Source of the DNA: Thermoleptolyngbya sichuanensis A183
GTDB lineage: Bacteria; Cyanobacteriota; Cyanobacteriia; Elainellales; Elainellaceae
Length of the DNA: 64,000 bases
Reading direction: 5' to 3'
Assembly (NCBI RefSeq): GCF_013177315.1
Contig: NZ_CP053661.1
Span: 1,302,001-1,366,000 of the forward strand
In this document: piece after piece, positions 18,012-27,733 of the stretch
How positions within the stretch are numbered: position 1 is the stretch's first letter
How the letters are laid out: each line of letters opens with the position of its first letter
Notes under the pieces: model-generated
Database searches by the model: none
Seen by the model: only the letters and a program-made list of their open reading frames with translations
Told to the model about the DNA's origin: nothing
Program-made: the position numbers and the translations under genes

Positions 18012-19103
18012 CTATTTGCCCAGCTTGGCCTGAATCTGGTCAAACACTGCTCCATCCGCGAAGAACTTGGCCTGAATATCGTCCCAGCCGCCAAAATCAG
18101 CTACGGTAAATAGATTATCGACTTTGCCAAACTGGTCAGCAAACTTCTCTGCAACTGCTGGATCAGATGGACGGAACCCGACCTTGGCAAACTCTTCCTG
18201 CGCCTCAGGCGTAAACAAGAACTGCGTAAAGGCTTCTGCCACTTCCCGCGTGCCGCGCTTATCGACAATGGCGTCTACAACGGTAACGGGATTGTCAATC
18301 GAAATGTTGGTTGTAGGCACTACGTAAGGCAGTTCTTCTCCCTTAATCTTGGCCAGCAGCACTTCGTTTTCGTAGTTAATCAGCACATCACCCTGGCCTT
18401 GGTTGAAGAAGATGTCGGTCGATTCGCGAGCATCCTTCGCCAAAATCGGCGTGTTTTGGAAGAGCTTGGTGGTCAACTCCAGCGCTTGCTCATCCGTACC
18501 GCCGTTCTGCGTTACGGAACCCCACGCGCCGAGGAAATTCCAGCGGGCACCGCCAGAAGTTTTGGGGTTGGCAGTCACAATTTGAATGCCGTCTTTGGCC
18601 AAGTCGCTCCAGTCCTGGATGTTTTTGGGGTTGCCTTCACGAGTCACTAGCACTGCGACCGATTTGTGAACAATAGAGTCATTGGGCAGCTCTTTTTCCC
18701 AGCCTTCGTTGATCAGACCAGCTTCTTCAATTTTCTGGATGTCGAGGGCGAGAGCGAGGGCAACCACGTCTGCTTCCAGACCGTCAATCACGGCGCGAGC
18801 TTGGGTTCCAGAGCCAGCATAGCTTTGGTTAATTACGAGATCTTGCCCCTTTTCCGCTTTCCATTTGGCGACGAATTGAGGAATGATGTTTTCGTAGGCA
18901 GCCTGGGTAACGGCGTAGCTGACCAGCGTGATCTCAACTTTTGCAGGGGCGGCGGCGGCGGGGGTGCTTTCCCCTGCGGCGGGGCTGCTGGCGGTGTCTG
19001 TGCTGCTGGGGGTGCAAGCGGCGATCGCCATGCTGAGGCTAAGTCCTGTTGCGGCTAGGGCCAGAAGTTTCTTGGGCGATCGCAGTTTAAAGTTTGCAAC
19101 CAT
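18012..19103 (-). CDS. sbpA: sulfate-binding lipoprotein SbpA
   Basis: The 363-residue protein has a signal ending SMAIAACTPSS, a lipobox with Cys near residue 29. The Sbp fold follows: VSYAVTQAAYENIIPQF, QSYAGSGTQARAVIDGLEADVVALALALDI, TANPKTSGGARWNFLGAWG and GQGDVLINYENEVLLAK are all conserved sulfate-binding segments. It would capture sulfate in the periplasm for CysT/CysW. ATG 19103 follows AAGGAGAACCT and is clearly better than the longer frame start at 19160. Confidence 0.93.
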   Translation of the reverse strand: MVANFKLRSPKKLLALAATGLSLSMAIAACTPSSTDTASSPAAGESTPAAAAPAKVEITLVSYAVTQAAYENIIPQFVAKWKAEKGQDLVINQSYAGSGTQARAVIDGLEADVVALALALDIQKIEEAGLINEGWEKELPNDSIVHKSVAVLVTREGNPKNIQDWSDLAKDGIQIVTANPKTSGGARWNFLGAWGSVTQNGGTDEQALELTTKLFQNTPILAKDARESTDIFFNQGQGDVLINYENEVLLAKIKGEELPYVVPTTNISIDNPVTVVDAIVDKRGTREVAEAFTQFLFTPEAQEEFAKVGFRPSDPAVAEKFADQFGKVDNLFTVADFGGWDDIQAKFFADGAVFDQIQAKLGK

Positions 19104-19300
19104 TAGGTTCTCCTTAGAAGTAATGACGGTCTTGTGAAGGGATGAATAGCGCCTTGGCAATTAATCCACGGTTCATCGCTCGGGATACTGACTTATCCTT
19201 ATGAAAAGTCATCATACAACAGAATCCAAGTTTTAATCTACGGTTTTCCAGTCAAGATACGAGGTTTTTCGGAAGCCTGGAAATCTAACGGAGGCTGCCT

Positions 19301-19349
19301 AAAAAACACAAAACCAGCAGTTGAATGGCCGTCTGGCCGCTGCTGGTTT
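19301..19349 (-). terminator. Rho-independent terminator of the CobW-type gene
   Basis: In the minus direction AAACCAGCAG (19340-19349 side) pairs with CTGCTGGTTT and is followed by TGTGTTTTTT. It lies about 55 bp past the stop of the metallochaperone gene. Confidence 0.8.
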
Positions 19350-19404
19350 CGCGCTGGATTCGTCGATTTTTTGATTGGGAAATGAGTTTGCTAGAAAGTT
19401 TGGC

Positions 19405-20586
19405 TTACTTGCCAAAGCCGCGGCCGCGAGCAACCGTCGGCAGGCAGACACAGGCTTTGATCTGCTCTAGCAGCGTTTCGCGATCCAGACCTTGCCCAAT
19501 CAGCACGATCTGGTTTTTGGGTGTGCCTTTCCACTCGCTGTCGTCGAGGGTAAAGCGCTTGCCGCTGAGGTGGAAGATATGGCGCTTGGGGCTTTCGTCA
19601 AACCAGAGGATGCCCTTGGCGCGGAAGACGTTGGCGGGCATTTGGTTGTCGAGGAAATGTTGGAACCGCTTGATGGCGAAAGGGCGATCGCTCTGGAAAG
19701 ACACCGAGGTAAATCCATCAACCTCCAGATGATTGGAATGGTGGTGATGATGGTCATGATCATGATCGTGGACACAGTGGCCGTGATCATGGTCGCAAGC
19801 GGAATGGTCGTGATCATGCCCGTGATCGGAATGCGCGTGATCATGATGATCGTGATGATGCGTGTGGTCATGCGCGTGATCATGACTGGAGGCGTGGGAA
19901 TGCTCGTCATTCTCCGGCTTGAAATATTGGGACGACTCGAACAGGCCCACGCTAAGGATCAGCGGCAGCGGCACCTGCGAATTGGTCGTCCGGAGAATCC
20001 GTGCGCCTTCCTTGACATCACGAATTTTAATCTCTAGTGCGTCCAAATCGGCTTCGTCCACTAGATCACATTTGTTGAGCAAGATGATATCGCCGTAGGC
20101 AATTTGGTTATGGGCGGCATCGCTGTTGAACAGATCCAGGCTGTAGTTGGCCGCGTCTACCACGGTCACAATCGAGTCGAGGCGGGTCAGGTCGCGCAGT
20201 TCTGTTCCCAAAAAGGTGAGGGCGACGGGCAGCGGGTCAGCCAGTCCAGTGGTTTCCACGACTAGATAGTCTACTTTTTCGGGGCGTTCCAGGATTTTAT
20301 AAACGGCTTCTAGCAGGTCGTTGTTAATCGTGCAGCAGATGCAGCCGTTGCTCAGTTCCACCATGCTGTCGTCACCGTCGGTGGCAACAATCAGCTCGTT
20401 GTCGATGCCAATTTCGCCAAATTCGTTGACCAGCACGGCGGTTTTTAGCCCCTGCTGATTGGTCAGAATGTGGTTCAGGAGGGTGGTTTTGCCGCTACCC
20501 AAAAAGCCCGTGATGATAGTGACTGGAAGACCCTGCTTGGTGTCGTCCATGTGGGCGATCGCTTGCGGCGTGTCAACAGTTTGCAT
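19405..20586 (-). CDS. CobW/COG0523 G3E GTPase, His-rich zinc metallochaperone
   Basis: The 393-residue protein has Walker A GFLGSGKTTLLNHIL, the metal-binding GCICCTINND (CxCC), ETTGLADP, and NKCDLVD. A central run of about 60 residues is dominated by His and Asp. The C-terminal CobW_C domain ends RGFGK. COG0523 proteins with His stretches and CxCC deliver zinc (or another metal) to client enzymes in a GTP-dependent way, often under zinc starvation. No cobalamin synthesis genes are nearby, so a zinc role is more likely than CobW proper. ATG 20550 (MDDTKQGLP) is an alternative start. Confidence 0.87.
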   Translation of the reverse strand: MQTVDTPQAIAHMDDTKQGLPVTIITGFLGSGKTTLLNHILTNQQGLKTAVLVNEFGEIGIDNELIVATDGDDSMVELSNGCICCTINNDLLEAVYKILERPEKVDYLVVETTGLADPLPVALTFLGTELRDLTRLDSIVTVVDAANYSLDLFNSDAAHNQIAYGDIILLNKCDLVDEADLDALEIKIRDVKEGARILRTTNSQVPLPLILSVGLFESSQYFKPENDEHSHASSHDHAHDHTHHHDHHDHAHSDHGHDHDHSACDHDHGHCVHDHDHDHHHHHSNHLEVDGFTSVSFQSDRPFAIKRFQHFLDNQMPANVFRAKGILWFDESPKRHIFHLSGKRFTLDDSEWKGTPKNQIVLIGQGLDRETLLEQIKACVCLPTVARGRGFGK

Positions 20587-20828
20587 AGCGTGATGGGGAG
20601 AGGGGGAACGAGGATGGGTCAGAAATGGAGAAATGTCGCTCGAAAAATGTCGCTCGAAAGGAATATCGCTCTAACCCTAGAGCCTGCCGTATGCTGCTAG
20701 ATTGAGCAGGGTCTCAGCGAGAGACAATTTCCCGTCTCACATATTCCAATTGTGGAAGCTGTTGCGCGGTGTTTTAGGGCGCATTGCAAACTATATTATT
20801 GCCGATTTCTCCACAATTCGACTGCGCC

Positions 20829-21896
20829 ATGGATAGGGAGGGTGGGACTGCCGTGAATCGGGACGATCAGCCAATGCAGACGCTGTGGTCGCAGTTGAAC
20901 AATGCTAAGCTGCTGCGCTATTTGCTGCTGCTGTTGCTGGGTTGGGCGATCGCCCAGGTGCTTGCCTATTTTTCCTCGGTAATTGTCATCTTCACCTTTG
21001 CGGCAATCCTGGCATTTTTGCTTAGCTATCCCATGCGGTGGCTCCAGCGCTGGCTGCCTCGTCCAGCGGCAGCGGTGGCCGTGTTTTTGCTGAGTCTCTT
21101 GCTGCTGGCGGGGTTTGTGTTTACGATTGGCTCGGCCATGCTGTCGCAGGGGCAGGCGCTTCTGGCTCAGGCTCCCGGCATTGCGGCAGTGCTGCTGAAC
21201 TCGTTGGAGCAGGTGGAAGAGTTTTTGCAGCGGTTCAATCTCCAGGCAGATTTTTCAGCCCTGGAGAATTTGCTGCAATCCCAAACAATCGAGGCAGCGA
21301 AAACGTCCCTCATTGGGCTGCAAGTGCTGCTGCAACGATTGCTGGATTTGTTGCTGATTGGCATTGTCAGCTTTTTTATGCTGCTGGATGGCGATCGCCT
21401 CTGGCGCTGGATTGTGTGTCGGTTTCCGGCCTCGCTCCAGCCCCGCCTGACGGATGCCGTGCAGCAAAACCTGCTGGGCTTTTTTTGGGGACGGTTTTTG
21501 CTGTCGCTGTTTTTTGCGCTGTCGTGTCTGGTGATTTTTCTGCTAGTGAATGCGCCCTATGCGCTGCTGCTGGCGGCGATCGCCGGCTTTTTTGACCTGA
21601 TCCCCGGCATCGGCGCAACCCTGGGCATTAGCCTCATCTGCCTCATCCTTTTGCCCCAAGGCATCTGGCTCAGCCTGCTGATCCTAGTCTGCTGCGTGCT
21701 GCTGCAACAGGTGGAGGAAAATGTGCTGATGCCCAAAATCATGCAGGGGTCGATCAATATGAACCCGGTGGTGATGTTTCTGGCACTGCTGGTGGGGGTG
21801 CGAGTGGCGGGGCTGTTGGGGCTATTTCTGGCGATTCCGGTGGCGGGCGTGCTGATCAGCCTGTTCGACGTGGAGGCTCTGCGGGCCAAGCACTAG
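20829..21896 (+). CDS. AI-2E family transporter (YdiK/TqsA/PerM type)
   Basis: This protein of about 355 residues has several long hydrophobic segments and the conserved GFFDLIPGIGATLG and PKIMQGSINMNPVVMFLALLVGVRVAGLLGLFLAIPVAGVL blocks of the AI-2E exporter superfamily. Members move varied small molecules or ions, so the family name should not be read as quorum sensing. The start is uncertain: ATG 20829 is used, while TTG 20784 and ATG 20874 are in frame. It converges with lysC, with 14 bp between. Confidence 0.83.
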   Translation: MDREGGTAVNRDDQPMQTLWSQLNNAKLLRYLLLLLLGWAIAQVLAYFSSVIVIFTFAAILAFLLSYPMRWLQRWLPRPAAAVAVFLLSLLLLAGFVFTIGSAMLSQGQALLAQAPGIAAVLLNSLEQVEEFLQRFNLQADFSALENLLQSQTIEAAKTSLIGLQVLLQRLLDLLLIGIVSFFMLLDGDRLWRWIVCRFPASLQPRLTDAVQQNLLGFFWGRFLLSLFFALSCLVIFLLVNAPYALLLAAIAGFFDLIPGIGATLGISLICLILLPQGIWLSLLILVCCVLLQQVEENVLMPKIMQGSINMNPVVMFLALLVGVRVAGLLGLFLAIPVAGVLISLFDVEALRAKH

Positions 21897-21910
21897 AGAA
21901 CTCTGAACAA

Positions 21911-23725
21911 CTAAGCAGGCACTTCCACGCGCTCTGTACCCGCCAGTCCGAAGGCCGCGTGAACGGCTTGCAGAGCGCGGATGCCATCTTCTTCTGGCAC
22001 TACGCAGCTAATCTTGATCTCCGATGTGGCGATCATCTGGATGTTGATCTGCTCCTGAGCCAGTGCCTCAAACATGCGAGCCGCGATGCCGGGGCGGCCG
22101 ACCATGCCCATACCAACGATGCTAACTTTGGCGATCGCCTGATTCACCACTATCTCCCCACAGCCCAAGTCGGGGGCGGCTGCTTCTAGGGCCGCTTTGG
22201 CTGCATCTACGTCGCCCTTCGCCACAGTAAAGGCGATATCCCGCGTCACCATGCCGTTGACCAGGCGGCAGCGCTGGGACTGAATGATCATATCTACGCT
22301 GATGTTGTGATCGGCCAGCAGGCGAAACAGACGAGCGGCCATGCCGGGGCGATCGGGCACATGGCGGATGGCAAGCTGGGCCTGGTTGCGGTCGAGGGCG
22401 GCCCCGCGCACGGGCGGCGCATCGGCATAGGCGAGGGATTTTTGGGCCTGGTTGACGGGCGAAGAGGTGACCTCGAAGGCGCTGCACAGGGCGGCCAGAG
22501 CGCGATCGCAGTCTTCGGCACGAATGGCGCAGCTCACCTGCACCTCGGAGGTGGAAATCATTTCAATATTCACACCCGCCGTCGCCAGCGTTTCAAACAT
22601 CTGTGCTGCCACGCCGGGGCGACCGATCATGCCTGCGCCAGAGATGCTGACCTTGGCCATGTCCCGTTCCACCATCACTTCTGCTTCGCCGGAGGTGGGC
22701 GATGGGTCGTAGCGCAGGGCCGGGGCGATCGCCGCTGCAACGGCCTCTGCCCGATTTAGCGAGTTGCGGGTGACGGTGAAGGCAATGTCGTTGCTGTTGC
22801 CCTCGTGGATGGACTGGATAATCAAGTCTACATCCAGCGCTTGGGAGGCGATTTCGCCAAACAAACGAGCAGCAATGCCGGGGCGATCGGGCACGCGCAA
22901 GAGGGCGACCTTGGCCTGATCCGTGTCAAACTCGACCGCATCAACGGGATGGGCGATTTCTAACCCATCGAGCGATCGCGGCTGGGGCAGAGGCGACATC
23001 ACGCGAGTACCCGGATCATCCGTCCAGCTAGAGCGCACCACCAGCATCACGCCGTAGTTGCGAGCAATCTCCACCGAGCGGGGATGCAGCACCTTTGCGC
23101 CCAGGCTGGCCAGTTCCAGCATTTCGTCGCTGGTGATTTCGTCCATTAACTGGGCATCGGGTACAAGCCGTGGGTCAGCAGTCAAAATCCCTGGCACGTC
23201 GGTATAAATTTCACAGGCATCGGCCCGCAGCGCTGCCGCTAGGGCCACGGCCGAAGTGTCGGAGCCGCCGCGCCCCAGCGTGGTGATTTCCAAATCTACC
23301 GAATCAGTGATGCCCTGAAAACCCGCTACGACGACGACCTCGCCCTTTTGCAAATGCCGCTCTAGGCGATCGGTTTCGATTCGCAAAATGCGGGCGCGGG
23401 AGTGAATCGACTCGGTAACGATGCCGACCTGTGCGCCTGTGAGGGAGATGGCAGGTTGGCCGAGTTCCTGAAGCGCCATGCTCAGGAGGGCGATGGATAC
23501 TTGTTCACCTGTGGATAGCAGCATGTCCATTTCGCGGCGGTTGGGGTTGCTGGAGATTTCCGATGCCAGCTTGACCAGTCCGTCGGTGGTTTTGCCCATT
23601 GCAGACACCACTACTGCGACCGAGTTCCCCGCTTGGACAGTCTGCATGACGCGCTGGGCGACTGCCTGAATCCGCTCAACCGTGCCGACCGATGTCCCGC
23701 CGTATTTCTGAACAATTAACGCCAT
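21911..23725 (-). CDS. lysC: aspartate kinase with four ACT domains
   Basis: The 604-residue enzyme starts [13 protein letters not shown] and has the kinase core to about residue 250, including [16 protein letters not shown] and [15 protein letters not shown]. Two pairs of ACT domains follow, seen as repeated [12 protein letters not shown] / [12 protein letters not shown] and [12 protein letters not shown] / [12 protein letters not shown] blocks. The duplicated ACT arrangement is the cyanobacterial form and is regulated by Lys/Thr feedback. It phosphorylates aspartate for lysine, threonine and methionine synthesis. Stand-alone with no adjacent pathway genes. Confidence 0.95.
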   Translation of the reverse strand: MALIVQKYGGTSVGTVERIQAVAQRVMQTVQAGNSVAVVVSAMGKTTDGLVKLASEISSNPNRREMDMLLSTGEQVSIALLSMALQELGQPAISLTGAQVGIVTESIHSRARILRIETDRLERHLQKGEVVVVAGFQGITDSVDLEITTLGRGGSDTSAVALAAALRADACEIYTDVPGILTADPRLVPDAQLMDEITSDEMLELASLGAKVLHPRSVEIARNYGVMLVVRSSWTDDPGTRVMSPLPQPRSLDGLEIAHPVDAVEFDTDQAKVALLRVPDRPGIAARLFGEIASQALDVDLIIQSIHEGNSNDIAFTVTRNSLNRAEAVAAAIAPALRYDPSPTSGEAEVMVERDMAKVSISGAGMIGRPGVAAQMFETLATAGVNIEMISTSEVQVSCAIRAEDCDRALAALCSAFEVTSSPVNQAQKSLAYADAPPVRGAALDRNQAQLAIRHVPDRPGMAARLFRLLADHNISVDMIIQSQRCRLVNGMVTRDIAFTVAKGDVDAAKAALEAAAPDLGCGEIVVNQAIAKVSIVGMGMVGRPGIAARMFEALAQEQINIQMIATSEIKISCVVPEEDGIRALQAVHAAFGLAGTERVEVPA

Positions 23726-23909
23726 AGCCCTCGCTGCACCGCCCGCTTCGTGATCTCCGGCGCGGATGAAGCTGATCGTCCAGAAATCACAAATGGCGCA
23801 AAATCATTTACCCCATCAAGGTATCAGACCAGAGGGACAACGGGTAAGGGGAAACTGGGATTGAGGGGCGGGCTTGTTATCAAACTTTGGAATTTCTCTC
23901 AGGAATAGC

Positions 23910-24058
23910 GCTGGTTTTGCGGGGGTTCTGAGTTCCGAGCCAACAGCCTTGGGGGATTAGGCTGGTTTTGCGGGGTTCTGAGTTCCGAGCTAACAGCCTT
24001 GGGGGATTAGGCTGGTTTTGCGGGGGTTCTGAGTTCCGAGCCAACAGCCTTGGGGGAT
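23910..24058. repeat. 50-51-bp tandem repeat, 3 copies
   Basis: Copies begin at 23910, 23961 and 24011 with GCTGGTTTTGCGGGG and contain TTCTGAGTTCCGAGC and CAGCCTTGGGGGAT. Downstream, to about 24375, lie other repeat-like C- and G-run segments (for example CCCCCTTTTGCAGGGG and GGGAGAAGGGGTTGGGGG). The 661-bp gap between lysC and pgl contains nothing else. A 165-codon minus-strand frame over it is translated repeat, not a gene. Confidence 0.85.
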
Positions 24059-24386
24059 ATCTCCCAAACCCCCTTTTGCAGGGGACGAAGCGTCCCCCAC
24101 ACCCCCTCCTAAGGACGTTTTGGTGAGTCCGAAGGCCGCTTCGCATGGCATGGGCTTCAGTTGGCGATTGCGTTGAGCGACGGTGCGGAAAGATCCTCTT
24201 GGCGCTGCTAGTTAACGCTATGTACAACTTTGCCGATCCCCCTTCACCTTTTTTGGTATGCCGAGAGCGTTGAGCTCTCTCCCAGTCTGGTAGAGGGACT
24301 TCAAGCCTCTCCTCCTCCCCTTCTACCAGTTCGGGAGAAGGGGTTGGGGGATGGGGGCAGATTGTAAAGTTACACATCCCGTCTAG

Positions 24387-25106
24387 TTAGGGAACGGGAA
24401 TGCTGGCAGCTTGGTCGAGGAGCCACCAGAGTTCGCCTGCGGGCTGAATCAGGCGGGCGGGGTAGGTGTCTGCATCGCCTTCGGGGGCGAAGATTTGGGT
24501 CAGGGCGGGGCGCTTGTTGGCTCCGGCGACGAGGAAGATGACGCAGCGAGCGTGGTTGATCAGCGGCGCGGTGAAGGTGATGCGGGGCTGGTCGTCTTTG
24601 TTGCCGACGGTGATCAGGCGATCGCCCACGGTCAGCGCCTTCGTGTGGGGAAATAGGGAGGCGGTGTGCCCATCGTCGCCAATGCCCAGCAGCACCACGT
24701 CCAGCGATGGAAAGTCCCCAGGTGCAAGCTGAAAGACCTGCTGCAAATGCTGCTCATACAAATCAGCCGCAACTGTCGGGTCGGCAGGGGTCGTGTCCAT
24801 TGGATGGATATTGGCAGCGGGAATAGGCACATGGTCGAGCCACGCGCGGCGGGCCATGCCTTCGTTGCTGTCGGGATGATCGGGCGGGACGTAGCGCTCG
24901 TCACCCCAAAAGACCTGGATTTTGTCCCAGGGAAGGGGCTGCTGGGCGATCGCCTCGTATAGCGGCTTGGGCGTGCTGCCTCCCGACAGCGCAATCGAGA
25001 AGGTTCCCCGCTGGGCGATCGCCGCTTCGGCCCGCTCCAAAATTAGCGCCAGCGCCCGATTCACAATGCCTGCCACATCCGGCAATACTTCAACCTGTCG
25101 AGTCAT
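24387..25106 (-). CDS. pgl: 6-phosphogluconolactonase
   Basis: The 239-residue protein has the DevB-type motifs FSIALSGGSTPKPLYEAIA, VFWGDERYVPPDHPDSN and LLGIGDDGHTASLFPHT, with INHARCVIFLVAGANKRPAL near the end. It hydrolyses 6-phosphogluconolactone in the oxidative pentose phosphate pathway, the main dark carbon route of cyanobacteria. Length is normal. Other pathway genes are not adjacent. Confidence 0.93.
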   Translation of the reverse strand: MTRQVEVLPDVAGIVNRALALILERAEAAIAQRGTFSIALSGGSTPKPLYEAIAQQPLPWDKIQVFWGDERYVPPDHPDSNEGMARRAWLDHVPIPAANIHPMDTTPADPTVAADLYEQHLQQVFQLAPGDFPSLDVVLLGIGDDGHTASLFPHTKALTVGDRLITVGNKDDQPRITFTAPLINHARCVIFLVAGANKRPALTQIFAPEGDADTYPARLIQPAGELWWLLDQAASIPVP

Positions 25107-25665
25107 GCGTTCCCTCGCTTACACCACAATGTCACCACTCCGACAAGCGTATCGGTACAAGCTGAAAAGCACGATAGAACCGCTATTTTTTTTAGACTTG
25201 CATCCTGTTTGGTGTTTAATTGACCGATGGGCACCTGTGCAAAAGCATCTCATTTTTCCCAAGGCTTCGCTTTCCCAAGCTTTGACAAAGCTCGCTCCTC
25301 AAGCGCGATCGCGCTCGTCCAACGCCGTCTCTGTAAATAACTGCAAATAACTGCCGTTTCCAACGGGTCGCTGTCTCTGAGCAACGCAATCAACCTTGTC
25401 TCTGAAAGTCGCTGAATATCGCTATCCCTAAAGATTCCGAGAATGACCAGTCTGAGAATGGCAAACGCGAAATTGCAACGGCTGATTTACCTGTGTCTTG
25501 TATGAACCGACCTGTATGAACCGACCCGTAAAATTCACCTGTGAGACTCACCTGTAAAACCGACCAATGAAACCGACCTGTGAACCCTCACGATAGGCTG
25601 ATGCGGGCAGGTTGGTTTTTGTTCACCCCTAATCTTGTGAATCCCAACAAATCGAAATTACCGTT
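25107..25665. other. 559-bp gap with a 13/14-bp tandem array
   Basis: No gene is supported. From 25499 to about 25591 two exact 14-mers TGTATGAACCGACC are followed by degenerate 13-mers (CGTAAAATTCACC, TGTGAGACTCACC, TGTAAAACCGACC, AATGAAACCGACC). The segment just before the next gene (GGCTGATGCGGGCAGGTT...) may hold its promoter, but no clear boxes are seen. Confidence 0.7.
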
Positions 25666-26445
25666 ATGACATCGATTAAACCTGCTGGCCGCATTACTGC
25701 TCCACTGGCTTCCCGCATTCTGAAAACAGTCGGAATCATCATCACGCTCTCTGCGCTGATTGACTTCTTTATTCTGCCGATTCCCTATCGACTGCTCGAT
25801 CGCCAATGGCAGCTTGCCTTTACGACCCAGTTTGTCGATCGGGGCATCGTGCCGTTGGTGGGGCTGGCGCTGCTGTTTGCAGGGTACTGGATTGACCATG
25901 CCACCGGGGCGATCGAGGAGCGACGATCAGGGCGGAATCGGGATCTGCGATTTTGGGCGCTGCTGTTGGCCAGCCTGCTGGGGCTGATCTATGTGCTGCT
26001 GTTCCCGCTGCATCTCAACAATCTGCGGCTCAACAATGCAGCCGCCCAAGAGCAGATCAACCAGGAAGCCGAGCAGGCCGAAGGACGACTCGATCAAAGT
26101 CTGGCGACGGCATTACAGCAGCAGCGGGCCCAGATTGCTCAACTGCTCAATGCTAGCGACGAGCAAATCAATCAGGCGGTGCAGGCAAACCAGATCAACC
26201 AGGAGCAGGCAAATCAAATTCGGGAGTTTAAGCAAAATCCAGAGCGGCTGGAGCCGTTTTTGCAGGAGCGGGTGCAGGAACTCCGCTCGCGGGGACAGAC
26301 TGAAATCCGCACTCGCAAGGAAGATGCCCAGGCGACGGCTCGCACCGAATCCATCAAGTCGGGTCTGCGAATTGGGCTGGGTAGTTTGGTGCTGGCAGTA
26401 GGCTACATCATTATTGGCTGGACAGGGCTAAAATCGCTGGATTAG
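25666..26445 (+). CDS. HpsJ-like membrane protein
   Basis: The 259-residue protein has two N-terminal membrane helices (LKTVGIIITLSALIDFFILP and GIVPLVGLALLFAGYWI), a third near residues 105-121 (WALLLASLLGLIYVLLF) and one at the C-terminus. Between them is a Gln/Asn/Glu-rich helical segment of about 110 residues, probably coiled coil. The arrangement resembles HpsJ proteins linked to hormogonium polysaccharide and gliding in filamentous cyanobacteria. A glycosyltransferase gene follows 23 bp downstream, which supports a link to polysaccharide. The assignment is moderate. Confidence 0.55.
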   Translation: MTSIKPAGRITAPLASRILKTVGIIITLSALIDFFILPIPYRLLDRQWQLAFTTQFVDRGIVPLVGLALLFAGYWIDHATGAIEERRSGRNRDLRFWALLLASLLGLIYVLLFPLHLNNLRLNNAAAQEQINQEAEQAEGRLDQSLATALQQQRAQIAQLLNASDEQINQAVQANQINQEQANQIREFKQNPERLEPFLQERVQELRSRGQTEIRTRKEDAQATARTESIKSGLRIGLGSLVLAVGYIIIGWTGLKSLD

Positions 26446-26468
26446 CGGTTTGGCAGCAAAGCGTCTCG

Positions 26469-27413
26469 ATGTTTTCGATTTATATCCTCACCTACAACGA
26501 AGAGATCGACATCGCGGACTGCCTGGAGTCGGCGCTGCTGTCGGACGACGTGGTGGTGGTGGATTCCTGTAGTGGCGATCGCACGCTGGAAATCGCCGCC
26601 CAGTTTGCCGAGCGCCATCCGGTTCGGATTGTCCAGCACGCCTTCGAGAGCCACGGCAAGCAGCGCACCTGGATGCTGGAGTCCATTCCGCCCAAGCACC
26701 CCTGGATTTATATCCTAGAGGCGGACGAGCGGATGACTCCGGCGCTGTTTCAAGAGTGCTGCCGTGTGATCCAGTCTGAGGAGCGGGTGGGCTACTATGT
26801 CGCCGAGCGGGTGATGTTTATGAACCGCTGGATTCGTCGCAGCACGCAGTATCCCCGCTATCAGCTCCGGCTGCTGCGCCACGGCAAGGTCTGGTTTGAG
26901 GACTACGGTCACGCCGAGCGTGAGGTCTGCAACGGGCCCACCGGCTTTTTGCAGGAAACCTATCCGCATTACACTTGTAGCAAGGGTTTTAGCCGCTGGA
27001 TCGACAAGCACAATCGCTATTCCTCCGATGAAGCGGCGGAAACCCTGCGGCAGTTACAGCAGGGAACCGTGAACTGGCGATCGCTCTTTTGGGGAGCTTC
27101 GGAGGTGGAGCGTCGCCGCGCCCTAAAAGACCTATCCCACCGCCTGCCCGGTCGGCCGCTGCTGCGGTTTCTCTACATGTACTTTGGGCTAGGGGGATGG
27201 CGGGATGGCGGGCCGGGGTTTACCTGGTGCGTTCTGCAAGCCTTTTACGAATACCTGATTTTGCTCAAGGTCTGGGAGTTGCAGCAGGCGACGACCCACC
27301 CGCAGGTTGCCTCTCCACCAGTAGAGTCGGGATTCGCCAAATCTGGCCTGGATACGACCGTGCAACAGGCAGAGGCCGCTGAGTCGGGCGATCGCCCTTC
27401 GCCAACCGCATAA
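26469..27413 (+). CDS. glycosyltransferase family 2 protein
   Basis: The 314-residue protein begins FSIYILTYNEEIDIADCLES and continues VVVDSCSGDRTLEIA, the usual GT2 nucleotide-sugar site. A DXD-like ILEADERM lies near residue 90. It resembles WaaE/KdtX-type enzymes that add a sugar to surface glycans; donor and acceptor are unknown. A C-terminal hydrophobic stretch (LRFLYMYFGLGGW) suggests membrane association. It probably forms a unit with the HpsJ-like gene 23 bp upstream. Confidence 0.82.
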   Translation: MFSIYILTYNEEIDIADCLESALLSDDVVVVDSCSGDRTLEIAAQFAERHPVRIVQHAFESHGKQRTWMLESIPPKHPWIYILEADERMTPALFQECCRVIQSEERVGYYVAERVMFMNRWIRRSTQYPRYQLRLLRHGKVWFEDYGHAEREVCNGPTGFLQETYPHYTCSKGFSRWIDKHNRYSSDEAAETLRQLQQGTVNWRSLFWGASEVERRRALKDLSHRLPGRPLLRFLYMYFGLGGWRDGGPGFTWCVLQAFYEYLILLKVWELQQATTHPQVASPPVESGFAKSGLDTTVQQAEAAESGDRPSPTA

Positions 27414-27733
27414 GCTGAAAACATTCTCAAAAGCATCTCCTGAGAAGCGGAGAATGTATCCCCGAAACTTGAAATAATTCTTTACAAACCGTACAAATAA
27501 AGTAACGTGCTAGCTGAGAACGGCAGTCCTCGCATAACAGGCTTCTCTAAAGCAGCACTGATAACCCTGCCTTAACCTGCTAGATTGTAGATTCAGATAC
27601 TTTTTTACAAACGCTTTTTACGGCCGCTTCCTACAACTGCTTTTCACAGCCGCTTTTTCACTCGCTTTGTTCACCTTCGGCTTATCTATCTCGGTTTGTT
27701 TATCCTCGGCTTGTTTATTAGGGAGATACTGGG
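27414..27733. other. 320-bp gap upstream of the DUF502 gene
   Basis: ACATTCTC (27421-27428) and GAGAATGT (27450-27457) can close a hairpin just after the glycosyltransferase stop, but no T-run follows. The rest is T/C-rich with repeated CGCTTTTT- and CTCGGCTTGTTTA-like words. No gene is seen. Confidence 0.5.

Noticed and set aside
19492-20037. 181-codon plus-strand frame rich in Val/Met/Ile
   Set aside because: It is antisense to the His/Asp-rich part of the CobW-type gene; the odd composition comes from reading His codons backwards.
23880-24377. 165-codon minus-strand frame
   Set aside because: It translates the 50-51-bp tandem repeat and other G/C-run repeats; the peptide itself is a repeat artefact.
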